From assembly GCA_944384865.1 (NCBI GenBank), contig CALWVC010000056.1, forward strand, positions 1-8,933: a stretch of 8,933 nucleotides of DNA, in the 5' to 3' direction. The notes under the pieces are model-generated. The model was given only the letters and a program-made list of their open reading frames with translations. It had not been told where the DNA came from and made no database searches. This document shows positions 1-6,302 of the stretch, in pieces (within the stretch, counting starts at the first letter, position 1; every line of letters starts with the position of its first letter). This stretch comes from an uncultured Clostridia bacterium (GTDB lineage: Bacteria; Bacillota; Clostridia; Oscillospirales; Acutalibacteraceae). The position numbers were made by a program, and so were the translations under genes.

Positions 1-690
1 TTTCGGCTTTTAAAAATTAAAAACAGCTGTGATATGGCAACTGACGCCGGCAAACTACAGTATTTGGACGAGGGCGTAAAAATGCTGGCCGGCGTGGATG
101 ATGAAATCGCCGTAAATCTTTATGCGAGCCGGCTTGCACAGGAATGCGGAGTGGACAAGCAGGTGTTGCTGCTGCGTATTCGGGAGCATAAGCGCAAAAC
201 GCAAGGGGCTTCTCGCCGCCGGCAGCTGCGGGAGGCGGTCAGCCGCCCGCAGTTTAACGATCAGCTGAATCCGCAGGAACGTAAATTCAAGCGCGCCGCT
301 GTTGCGGAGCAAACCATTATTGCCGTGCTGATGCGCAATGACGAGCTGTTGCAGCAGGTAAAGCAACAGCTTTCGCCGGAGGATTTTGTCACACCTTTTT
401 ACAGCCGGGTATACGGTGCGGTGGTGCAGGCGTTGGAATCCGGACGGCCGTTTGATCTGACTGCCTTATCCGGGCAGTTTGCACCGGAGGAAATGGGGCG
501 GATCGTGCTGCTGCAAAATAAATCGCAGGTTTACCAGAACGCCGCTGCGGAATTGCGGGATTGTATAAATGTGTTAAAAAGCGAAAAAGCTAAAATGACG
601 TCTATACAGCCGGAACAGATGGACGACGCGCAGTGGGCGGCGGCGATGCAGGATATAGGAAAACAGAAAAAGAACCGCGGCGCGGTTTGA
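1..690 (+). CDS. dnaG: DNA primase, C-terminal part (truncated by the window edge)
   Basis: The frame is open from base 1 (it reads FRLLKIKNSCDMATD before continuing), so the ATG at 34 is internal and the true start lies off the window. The visible 229 residues match the C-terminal third of bacterial DnaG: the end of the RNA-polymerase (TOPRIM-associated) domain with its LQYLDEGVKML segment, a basic linker with KRK and SRRR clusters, and then a helical helicase-binding domain beginning near AEQTIIAVLMRN. DnaG makes RNA primers for Okazaki fragments, and its C-terminal domain docks on the DnaB helicase. The catalytic and zinc-binding parts are outside the window. Identification rests on these motifs and on rpoD starting 12 bases downstream, the conserved dnaG-rpoD order of the macromolecular-synthesis operon. 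The rpoD ribosome binding site overlaps the dnaG stop, which suggests coupled translation. Confidence 0.9.
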   Translation, partial: FRLLKIKNSCDMATDAGKLQYLDEGVKMLAGVDDEIAVNLYASRLAQECGVDKQVLLLRIREHKRKTQGASRRRQLREAVSRPQFNDQLNPQERKFKRAAVAEQTIIAVLMRNDELLQQVKQQLSPEDFVTPFYSRVYGAVVQALESGRPFDLTALSGQFAPEEMGRIVLLQNKSQVYQNAAAELRDCINVLKSEKAKMTSIQPEQMDDAQWAAAMQDIGKQKKNRGAV

Positions 691-702
691 AAGGATGGCT
701 AA

Positions 703-1764
703 ATGATGGAAAAGAATTTACACAATGCGGTGGATGAACTGGTGCAGAACCACAGCGATCATCAGGAAAATCACGCAGCGGATATTGAGGAACAGCCTTT
801 TGACGAAATTCCGGAAGATCTGGACGAGGATCTGAAGGAAGCGCCGCTGCTGGATCTGGATTATATCGAGGAGCCGGGCGTGGACGAGCTGGAGGAAATT
901 AGTCCGGAAGAACTGGAAAATGCACTGAACGTAGATAATATTACGCTGAGTGATCCGGTAAAAATGTATTTAAAAGAAATCGGCCGGGTGCCGTTGTTGA
1001 CCTCCGATGAAGAAGTGGATCTGGCCGAACGGATCGCGAAAGGCGATATTAAAGCCCGGCAGCGTTTGACTGAAGCAAACCTGCGGCTGGTGGTAAGTAT
1101 CGCCAAACGGTATGTAGGCCGCGGCATGCATTTTCTGGATCTGATTCAGGAGGGCAATGTCGGCTTGATCAAGGCGGTAGAAAAGTTTGATCATACGAAG
1201 GGCTTCAAATTTTCTACTTATGCGACCTGGTGGATCCGGCAGGCGATTACCCGCGCGATTGCAGACCAGGCGCGAACAATTCGCATTCCGGTGCATATGG
1301 TTGAGACGATTAACAAGCTGAAAAAGGTGCAGAGTCAGTTATTGCATGAAAACGGGCGGGAATCCACCGAAGAGCAGATTGCTCAGGCGATGGGGTTGTC
1401 TGTGGCCCGGGTCAGAGAGATTATCCGGGTTGCACAGGAGCCGGTGTCGATGGAAACGCCCATCGGCCCGGAGGAGGACAGCCGCCTGATGGATTTTATC
1501 CGGGATGAGGAGGCGCTGGCGCCGGACGACGCCGCGCTGAAAACTATTACCAACGAGGATATCGACGCGGTATTGAAAACGCTGACCCCCCGGGAGGAGG
1601 ATGTCATCCGTCTGCGGTTCGGGCTCAAAGACGGGCGCTGCCATACCCTGGAAGAGGTGGGCTCGGAATTTAACGTGACCCGTGAGCGGATCCGGCAGAT
1701 CGAAGCTAAAGCGTTGCGCAAGCTGCGGCATCCGGTTCGTTCCAACAAATTTAAGGATAAATAG
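703..1764 (+). CDS. rpoD: RNA polymerase principal sigma factor (sigma-70/SigA)
   Basis: This is a 353-residue primary sigma factor, which directs RNA polymerase to housekeeping promoters. Region 1.2 starts near residue 83 (SDPVKMYLKEIGRVPLL). Region 2 spans about 124-194, with ANLRLVVSIAKRYVGRG, the core-binding DLIQEGN and the -10 recognition/melting stretch FSTYATWWIRQAITRAIADQ. Region 3 covers about 200-280 (RIPVHMVETINKL onward). Region 4 covers about 290-345, with the -35 recognition helix VTRERIRQIEAKALRKLRHP. The first ~80 residues are strongly acidic and do not resemble the usual region 1.1 fold. The start at 703 is preferred over the adjacent ATG at 706 because AAAGGA (690-695) lies 7 bases upstream. 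It follows dnaG by 12 bases and precedes an Rrf2 regulator by 14, so it is probably co-transcribed with both. Confidence 0.98.
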   Translation: MMEKNLHNAVDELVQNHSDHQENHAADIEEQPFDEIPEDLDEDLKEAPLLDLDYIEEPGVDELEEISPEELENALNVDNITLSDPVKMYLKEIGRVPLLTSDEEVDLAERIAKGDIKARQRLTEANLRLVVSIAKRYVGRGMHFLDLIQEGNVGLIKAVEKFDHTKGFKFSTYATWWIRQAITRAIADQARTIRIPVHMVETINKLKKVQSQLLHENGRESTEEQIAQAMGLSVARVREIIRVAQEPVSMETPIGPEEDSRLMDFIRDEEALAPDDAALKTITNEDIDAVLKTLTPREEDVIRLRFGLKDGRCHTLEEVGSEFNVTRERIRQIEAKALRKLRHPVRSNKFKDK

Positions 1765-1778
1765 GGTGCGGTGCTGCA

Positions 1779-2195
1779 ATGCGAATCAATTTGGAAACTG
1801 ATTATGCGGTGCGGATCGTGCAGTGTCTGGCGAATGCCGGAACCCGGTTGGATGCCGGCGCGATTTCTGCCAAAACCGGCGTAACACAGCGGTTTGCGCT
1901 GAAAATCCTTCGCAAGTTGGCGGGTGCGGAACTGGTGAAGTCTTATAAAGGGGTAGGCGGCGGTTATGAATTGAATCGTGCGCCCGAACAGATCACCCTT
2001 CGCCAGGTGATCGAAGTAGTAGAAGGGCCGATCGTGCTCAGCCGCTGTCAGCAGAGCGATTATGTCTGCGACCATCCGGAAGACTGCGCCTGCTATTTTC
2101 ATCAGCTGTTCAACGAGGTTGCGCAGGAGCTGGCCGATCGGTTTGATCAGGTGAATTTTGCGCCGAAAACATATGGCGGGCAACACAAAGGATGA
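1779..2195 (+). CDS. Rrf2/IscR-family transcriptional regulator with candidate Fe-S cysteines
   Basis: This 138-residue protein has the Rrf2 family's usual length and layout. The start MRINLETDYAVRIVQCLA is followed by a winged helix-turn-helix around residues 26-66 (AGAISAKTGVTQRFALKILRKL, then the wing VGGGYEL) and a dimerisation helix. Cysteines at 90, 97, 103 and 105 (spacing C-x6-C-x5-C-x-C) sit where IscR and NsrR carry Fe-S ligands, so it probably senses iron-sulfur status, redox or nitric oxide. That is inference; Rrf2 relatives without clusters exist. Its exact role (IscR, NsrR, CymR or other) cannot be decided, and no isc/suf genes are adjacent. It lies 14 bases after rpoD with a modest AGGGTG site (1763-1768), so it is probably the operon's third gene. 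An Rrf2 gene directly behind rpoD is not the arrangement I would expect. Confidence 0.92.
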   Translation: MRINLETDYAVRIVQCLANAGTRLDAGAISAKTGVTQRFALKILRKLAGAELVKSYKGVGGGYELNRAPEQITLRQVIEVVEGPIVLSRCQQSDYVCDHPEDCACYFHQLFNEVAQELADRFDQVNFAPKTYGGQHKG

Positions 2196-2398
2196 GCGGC
2201 GTGCAGACAGAGCAGCAAAATAACTGGTGGCAGTCGTTGGATACACAGGCGGCGGGTGCTGCTGGTACGGCATACATACGGCGCGGAAAATTTACGGCGG
2301 CTATTCCTTTTGTGGCGCGGTTTCAGAGGCCGGTTTTCGGTGGTAGGCACATTTTAGAGCGGTCGGTTCAGCATTGTCAGATGGAAACCAACGGGTAA
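2192..2398 (+). CDS. Doubtful 68-residue frame overlapping the Rrf2 gene end
   Basis: An ATG overlaps the Rrf2 stop as ATGA, an arrangement typical of coupled translation, and the frame runs 68 codons (MSGVQTEQQNNWWQSLDTQ...) to a TAA just before the shared terminator. I recognise no family, signal peptide or membrane segment, and the composition is unremarkable. AAAGG abuts the ATG with no spacing, so the ribosome binding site is poor. It may be a small protein, a decayed gene or chance. The alternative reading frames here look no more protein-like. Confidence is low. Confidence 0.22.
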   Translation: MSGVQTEQQNNWWQSLDTQAAGAAGTAYIRRGKFTAAIPFVARFQRPVFGGRHILERSVQHCQMETNG

Positions 2399-2433
2399 AA
2401 TCAGGATCTATAAAGATCACAGTGATTTTTATG

Positions 2434-2483
2434 CTTCATAACAAAAGCGTGAGAACAGATGTTCTCACGCTTTTGTTATGAAG
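2434..2483. terminator. Bidirectional rho-independent terminator between convergent units
   Basis: A perfect 23-bp inverted repeat (arms 2434-2456 and 2461-2483) closes on the 4-base loop AGAT. The inner GC-richer stem (GCGTGAGAAC / GTTCTCACGC) is flanked by AAAA on the left and TTTT on the right, so it reads as a terminator on both strands. It sits between the plus-strand dnaG-rpoD-rrf2 unit and the minus-strand gpsA gene and can serve both. The arms extend 9 bp past the T-run, longer than most intrinsic terminators. Confidence 0.88.
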
Positions 2484-2560
2484 TAAACAGATCGTTTGCG
2501 TGGTGTTGAAAGATCTAAAAAAGCGTCGGATCAGAGCTTTCTCACTTTTTAGGATCAATT

Positions 2561-3517
2561 TTAAAATTCTGCTTTGAGCGGGCGGGCAAACAATTCATCT
2601 AACAATTGTTTGCTGTCGGCCTGTTCATACAACACCCGATAAACAGCGTTGCAGATGGGAAGAGATACGCAATGCTGTTGCGCTAAATGATGAAGCGCCT
2701 GAACAGTGTAGATTCCTTCCGCCAGTTGGTCAAACGAGTGGCCCAATATAAATTGTTCGCCGAAGGTTCGGTTGTGGCTCAGCGGAGAAAAAACAGTAGC
2801 TGCATAATCTCCCAGATGACAAAGGCCATAAGCGGATCGCGGATCTCCGCCCAGCGCTTTGATCAGCCGGGCAATTTCCGCCGGGCCTCTGGCGATCAGC
2901 GCGCCCTTTAATGCGCTTTGGTTCAGCCCGTCCAGCATCCCTGCGGCAACACCGATCACGTTTTTGGCAGCGGCGCCGATTTCGTTGCCGATCAGATCGG
3001 TTCCGTAATAAAACCGGATCAACGGGCTTGACAGCGTTTGCACCAACTCGGTTTTCAACGGGGTGTTTTCGCAGTCGATTACCATGCAGTTGGGAACGCC
3101 GCGGGTTAATTCCTGTACATGACCGGGGCCGAGCCATACGGCCGGGATGTTGGAAGGATGCAGCGTATCGGCGATAATTTGTGTTAAACGCCGTCCGGTT
3201 TCGATTTCAATTCCTTTCATGCAAAGCAGAATAGTTTTGTTCTGTATATTGAAAGCCGCCAACTGGTGCGCAAGTGTAGATAACGCTTGTGCGTTGATGG
3301 AAATCGCAAGAAGTTGTGTGTTGACAGCCTGTTGCAGATCACTGGTTAAAACAATATCTGGCGACAGGGTTAGGACATTGTTGTTGCGGTGAGATATCAG
3401 TTGTTGCAGCCGCGCGGAGCCGGGCCGGCCATATAAGGTAACGCTATGACCAATGTGATGGAGATACCAGGCGATAAAGCAACCCCAGCGTCCACAGCCG
3501 ATCACAGAGCATTGCAT
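2561..3517 (-). CDS. gpsA: Glycerol-3-phosphate dehydrogenase [NAD(P)+]-like protein, divergent
   Basis: GpsA reduces dihydroxyacetone phosphate to sn-glycerol-3-phosphate for membrane phospholipid synthesis in the cytoplasm. This 318-residue protein has the family layout: an N-terminal Rossmann fold (VIGCGRWGCFIA, residues 5-16, for the usual GxGxWG), CMKGIE around K101, GPGHVQE (130-136) where the family usually has SGPSHAEE, the catalytic helix GNEIGAAAKNVIGVAAGMLDG (177-197, active-site Lys at K185), and GDYAATVFSPLSHNRTFGE (236-254) for the substrate-binding NR motif. The key lysines and the NR pair are kept, while several neighbouring residues differ from typical GpsA, so it is a divergent subgroup whose substrate could differ. 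The start is supported by AGGGGGA (3525-3531) 7 bases upstream. It is transcribed alone from its own promoter. Confidence 0.87.
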   Translation of the reverse strand: MQCSVIGCGRWGCFIAWYLHHIGHSVTLYGRPGSARLQQLISHRNNNVLTLSPDIVLTSDLQQAVNTQLLAISINAQALSTLAHQLAAFNIQNKTILLCMKGIEIETGRRLTQIIADTLHPSNIPAVWLGPGHVQELTRGVPNCMVIDCENTPLKTELVQTLSSPLIRFYYGTDLIGNEIGAAAKNVIGVAAGMLDGLNQSALKGALIARGPAEIARLIKALGGDPRSAYGLCHLGDYAATVFSPLSHNRTFGEQFILGHSFDQLAEGIYTVQALHHLAQQHCVSLPICNAVYRVLYEQADSKQLLDELFARPLKAEF

Positions 3518-3548
3518 GGACTTATCCCCCTAAGCGAATAATATAATT

Positions 3549-3577
3549 ATTATAATAGGATTCTTATGGTTTTGCAA
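3549..3577 (-). promoter_or_regulatory. Sigma-A promoter of the gpsA-like gene
   Basis: On the minus strand TTGCAA (3572-3577) is followed after exactly 17 bases by TATAAT (3549-3554), a perfect -10 box. The ribosome binding site and ATG follow about 20-30 bases downstream, which leaves a very short leader. The -35 box abuts the T-run of the spoVAE terminator. Confidence 0.8.
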
Positions 3578-3578
3578 G

Positions 3579-3604
3579 AAAAAAACCGGCATGCAGCCGG
3601 TTTT
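3579..3604 (-). terminator. Rho-independent terminator after spoVAE
   Basis: A 9-bp stem (AAAACCGGC / GCCGGTTTT, 3582-3590 with 3596-3604) with a 5-base loop is followed on the minus strand by seven T (3585-3579). It starts 9 bases after the spoVAE stop and separates that gene from the gpsA promoter. Confidence 0.88.
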
Positions 3605-3613
3605 AATCAATGA

Positions 3614-3967
3614 TCAGTGGGGTTTGGATTTAGAAACCAGCGCCGCCAGATAGGAAAAAACGATCGCCGCGGTGATGCCGCCTGCGGTAGCCGCCAGCCC
3701 GCCGGTAAAGATGCCCAGCCAGCCTTGCAGCTCCAGCGCCTGCTTGACGCCAGAGGCCAACGTATAGCCGAAGCCGGTCAGCGGTACGCTGGCGCCGGCG
3801 CCGGCAAAATCGATCAGCGGTTCATACCATCCGAAAGCGGTCAGGATGACGCCGGCGACCACATATCCTACCAGAATCCGCGCCGGGGTCAGCTTGGTAT
3901 AGTCAATTAACAATTGTCCGACTACGCAGAAAGCGCCGCCGATTAGAAATGCCCATAGATATTGCAT
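3614..3967 (-). CDS. spoVAE: Stage V sporulation protein AE (SpoVAE/SpoVAEb type)
   Basis: SpoVA proteins form the inner-membrane channel that moves Ca-dipicolinate into the forespore and out during germination. This 117-residue protein has the usual SpoVAE length and carries the family signature YEPLIDFAGAGASVPLTGFG (residues 48-67). It is hydrophobic, with likely membrane segments at about 4-23, 31-47 and 83-113. The start MQYLWAFLIGGAFCVVGQ resembles SpoVAE and is preceded by GAGGTG (3973-3978). SpoVAE is normally encoded next to spoVAC and spoVAD. Here neither is in the window, and terminators lie on both sides, so this copy stands alone. It could be a second paralogue in addition to a normal operon elsewhere. 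I could not find a convincing forespore (sigma-G) promoter by eye. Confidence 0.93.
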   Translation of the reverse strand: MQYLWAFLIGGAFCVVGQLLIDYTKLTPARILVGYVVAGVILTAFGWYEPLIDFAGAGASVPLTGFGYTLASGVKQALELQGWLGIFTGGLAATAGGITAAIVFSYLAALVSKSKPH

Positions 3968-4203
3968 GGCTGCACCTCAAAAAATTTTTTCAGGCGTTGC
4001 GGGCCTGTCTGAAAGATATTTTTTACAAAAAAGCCGCTAAATATACAATCGTATGTATTTTCAGTATTTTCTGCGAAACACCGGTTTGACGGCGGCACAT
4101 AAACTGTATTGACACGGAATACCGTCGGCTTTTATTTTTGTGATATTTTTTTGCCGTCGGGGCGGTTGTCAAATGGATCATACCGCAATATTCCGTTTTA
4201 TAT
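3968..4203 (-). other. Non-coding upstream region of spoVAE with leader hairpin
   Basis: This AT-rich stretch of about 236 bases has no credible gene. Near the start codon on the minus strand it holds a hairpin with arms CAGGC/GCCTG, partly nested in TTTCAG/CTGAAA (about 3989-4012), followed by A6T6 and then the ribosome binding site. Further up are a near-symmetric ATACATACGATTGTAT (around 4041-4056) and two copies of CCGTCGG (4122-4128, 4154-4160) around T-rich DNA. The spoVAE promoter must lie here, but I cannot place it with confidence. Confidence 0.4.
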
Positions 4204-4235
4204 AAAAAAGGCAGGTATGCGTCTGCATACCTGCC
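4204..4235 (-). terminator. Rho-independent terminator of the metA-HAD operon
   Basis: A perfect 11-bp stem (GGCAGGTATGC / GCATACCTGCC, 4210-4220 with 4225-4235) with a 4-base loop is followed on the minus strand by six T (4209-4204). It begins 10 bases after the stop codon of the HAD gene. Confidence 0.92.
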
Positions 4236-4245
4236 TATGAGCCGT

Positions 4246-4872
4246 TTATTTCATACAAAGCGCAACAATCTGTTTCATGTTTTCCGCTACCGGGCAACCA
4301 AGGTTTAACAGGGATTTTCGATGCTGGTGGCCGCCGCTATATAAAATACAGTCGCAGCCAATTTCTTGCGCTGTTTGATAATCAGAAACCGTGTCGCCGA
4401 TAAAAACCGCATTATGGGCAGGATTGTTTTCGAGAATTTGCCGCGCCCGGTCAGATTTGCTGCCCACCAGAATGTCGTTTGCGCCGCTGATCTGTTCAAA
4501 ATATTGTGCAATGGAAAATCGCCTGACATATTGCAGCAGTCTGGTTTGTTCAAAGGCGGAAACAATAAATTGCCGCGCGCCCGCAGCTCGAAGCGTTTCC
4601 AGTGTTTCCTGTACGCCTGCGGACAGCTGCGCGCTTTCAAAGTGCGCGGCATATCCCTGCTGAAACTGCTCCATGACCGCGCGGTAGTCATAGTCTCCCA
4701 TTAGTTTTCTGTAATATACCTCCAACGGATATTCCATCGTTTGCACATAAGTGTCAAAATCGGTGGCGGGCAGTCCGTTTTGAACCAGAATATCGTTGAC
4801 GCTCGCAACCGCACAGTCTACGTCGTTTAACAGTGTGCCGTTCCAATCCCATAAAATATGGCTGTATTTCAT
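4246..4872 (-). CDS. HAD-superfamily hydrolase, phosphoglycolate phosphatase-like
   Basis: This 208-residue cytoplasmic protein has all four HAD motifs. Motif I is DWNGTLL (nucleophile D9), motif II is IVSAF (S105), motif III is the lysine in GSKSDRA (K139), and motif IV is IGDTVSDYQTA (D160, D164). Residues about 15-85 form a helical C1-type cap. In motif I the second aspartate, normally the acid/base, is asparagine (N11). DWNGT occurs in a recognisable set of HAD proteins, so this is a subfamily trait, but activity may be altered. The substrate is unknown; phosphoglycolate or another small phosphate ester is a guess. The start is supported by AAGGGAG (4880-4886) 7 bases upstream, directly against the metA stop. 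Only 14 bases separate it from metA, so the two genes form an operon. Confidence 0.87.
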   Translation of the reverse strand: MKYSHILWDWNGTLLNDVDCAVASVNDILVQNGLPATDFDTYVQTMEYPLEVYYRKLMGDYDYRAVMEQFQQGYAAHFESAQLSAGVQETLETLRAAGARQFIVSAFEQTRLLQYVRRFSIAQYFEQISGANDILVGSKSDRARQILENNPAHNAVFIGDTVSDYQTAQEIGCDCILYSGGHQHRKSLLNLGCPVAENMKQIVALCMK

Positions 4873-4886
4873 TGGTAAACTCCCTT

Positions 4887-5822
4887 TTATTCCTGCTGAT
4901 GCTGTGCATCCAGCATAGACAGGTCATACGGTGTGTGCTGATAGACGATATAGTTGATCCAGTTGGAGAACAGCAGACTGGCGTGAGAACGCCAGTTCAT
5001 AATCGGTTTTTTCGAGGGGTCGTCATCGGGGAAATAGTTGCAGGGCACTGTCGGATGCAAACCGTTTTCCACGTCGCGCTGGTATTCTTTGGCTAAGGTC
5101 ATCCGGTCATATTCCAGATGCCCGGTTACAAAAAATTTACGACAGCTGCGGTCGGCCGCAATATGCACGCCTGCCTGGTCCGACATGGTCAGGATATCCA
5201 GATTTTTTGCCCGGCGTATATCTTCAGTGCGTACAGTTCCATACCGGGAATGCGGCGCGTAAAAGGTGTCGTCAAACCCTCGCAGCAGCGGATGGGATTT
5301 GATCAGGGTCTTGTGAACGAATACACCGGAGATCTTTTTTGACAGCACCTGCTTTTGAATATTATAATGATAATATAATCCCGCCAGAGCGCCCCAGCAG
5401 ATATAAAGGGTTGAATAGACATTTAAAAGCGACCATTCCATGATTTCACAAAGTTCATCCCAGTAATCCACATCCTGAAACCGCATTTTTTCCACTGGCG
5501 CGCCGGTGATGATCATACCGTCATACCGATTGTGCTGAATGACGTCAAAGGTTTTATAAAAAGCCAGCAGGTGTTCCGGAGATACGTTTTTTGCTTTATA
5601 GGTAGCCGTCTGCATCAGATCAACTTCAATTTGCAACGGCGTATAACCCAGCAGCCGAAGTAGCTGTGTTTCAGTTTCGATTTTTGTAGGCATCAGGTTT
5701 AAAATCAATATTTTCAGCGGGCGAATATCCTGATGCAACGCCCGGGTTTCGGTCATTACGAAAATATTTTCCTGTTCCAGAACTCTTGTCGCCGGCAGCG
5801 CATTTGGAATTTTGATAGGCAT
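4887..5822 (-). CDS. metA: Homoserine O-acetyltransferase (MetA family)
   Basis: MetA acylates the hydroxyl of L-homoserine in the first committed step of methionine synthesis. This 311-residue protein is full length and numbers like E. coli MetA: nucleophile C142 in YICWGALAGLYYHY, and H235 and E237 of the catalytic triad in FVTGHLEYD. Family work on Bacillus-type MetA links Glu at 111 to acetyl-CoA and Gly to succinyl-CoA. Here residue 111 is Glu (ITGAPVEKMRF), so O-acetylhomoserine is the predicted product despite the common succinyltransferase label. The start MPIKIPNALPA is canonical for the family, with AAAGGAC (5831-5837) 8 bases upstream. It is the first gene of a two-gene unit with the HAD gene. 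The promoter lies close to the start, leaving no room for a SAM riboswitch or T-box leader. Confidence 0.96.
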   Translation of the reverse strand: MPIKIPNALPATRVLEQENIFVMTETRALHQDIRPLKILILNLMPTKIETETQLLRLLGYTPLQIEVDLMQTATYKAKNVSPEHLLAFYKTFDVIQHNRYDGMIITGAPVEKMRFQDVDYWDELCEIMEWSLLNVYSTLYICWGALAGLYYHYNIQKQVLSKKISGVFVHKTLIKSHPLLRGFDDTFYAPHSRYGTVRTEDIRRAKNLDILTMSDQAGVHIAADRSCRKFFVTGHLEYDRMTLAKEYQRDVENGLHPTVPCNYFPDDDPSKKPIMNWRSHASLLFSNWINYIVYQHTPYDLSMLDAQHQQE

Positions 5823-5855
5823 ATAAGCGTGTCCTTTCAGTATTGTATATACTTT

Positions 5856-5883
5856 ATTATATCAGACCCAGAGAAAAATGCAA
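5856..5883 (-). promoter_or_regulatory. Sigma-A promoter of the metA operon
   Basis: On the minus strand TTGCAT (5878-5883) is followed after 16 bases by a perfect TATAAT (5856-5861). A TG one base upstream makes an extended -10 (TGATATAAT). The ATG is 33 bases from the -10 box, so the leader is about 25-30 bases. Confidence 0.8.
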
Positions 5884-6139
5884 ACAGTTCCTAGAGATTT
5901 TAATGTTGGTTCATGATAAAATGAAATCGGGATCAAATAAGATCTTTAAACATAAAAGACGAAAAAGCTTCTGATGAGGTATTTCTCACAATTTTCGCCG
6001 GCTGTTTGATTTTGTCGAAAAAATATTATTTGCTTTGCAGATCTGCCGGGACACGGCTGGGTGGAAAGTATCTGCGTATATATCATGGAAAGGGGATGTT
6101 GATTGATATCAAATAACGAAAAGGACATGCAAAGCCGTC
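5884..6139. other. Intergenic region without a supported gene
   Basis: I see no start codon with a ribosome binding site leading into a credible protein and no riboswitch-like structure. A minus-strand 60-codon frame (5946-6128) has no ribosome binding site that I can find and does not look like protein. The plus frame used by the small downstream reading frame is also open from 5978 to 6103 without an ATG, which could be a gene remnant. Confidence 0.4.
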
Positions 6140-6286
6140 GTGGGAGCTATTACGGAAGAACAGGCGGCATATATTCGTAACAGAGCGGTTAAAGCTACTG
6201 AGACGGAGGACTTACCGAGCTATGCGAAAGAAAAGCGGGCGGTTGCCGATGCGGCGCTTATAAACACTGAAGGTGATACGCGGTGA
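6140..6286 (+). CDS. Possible small protein or gene remnant, 48 codons
   Basis: From a GTG start the frame reads VGAITEEQAAYIRNRAVK, then charged helical sequence ending INTEGDTR. Composition is typical of a soluble helical protein, rich in Ala, Glu, Lys and Arg. AAGGA (6120-6124) lies about 15 bases upstream, farther than ideal. The same frame stays open back to the TGA at 6104-6106 and, beyond that stop, to 5978, so it may be the 3' end of a decayed gene. I recognise no family. The hairpin downstream at 6306-6341 has its T-run on the other strand and does not serve this frame. Confidence 0.35.
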   Translation: MGAITEEQAAYIRNRAVKATETEDLPSYAKEKRAVADAALINTEGDTR

Positions 6287-6302
6287 AAACGGTGCTGCAT
6301 GT

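Noticed and set aside
1383..2273. Long minus-strand frame (296 codons) across rpoD and the Rrf2 gene
   Set aside because: It lies antisense to two clearly identified genes, has low-complexity Ser/Arg-rich sequence and matches no family; it is a shadow of their codon bias.
2509..2552. Possible second hairpin downstream of gpsA (GAAAG...CTTTC, CTAAAAA...TTTTTAG)
   Set aside because: The arms are short with mismatches and a large loop; the nearby perfect 23-bp hairpin is a far better terminator.
4109..4137. TTGACA followed 17 bases later by TTATTT on the plus strand
   Set aside because: The -10 box is weak and there is no plus-strand gene downstream; the region is AT-rich, so chance is likely.
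5823..5960. Possible SAM-I riboswitch or T-box before metA
   Set aside because: The promoter is only ~33 bases from the start codon, and no conserved riboswitch or T-box core was seen upstream.
5946..6128. 60-codon minus-strand frame between metA and the CAP gene
   Set aside because: No ribosome binding site was found, the composition is not protein-like, and there is no recognisable motif.
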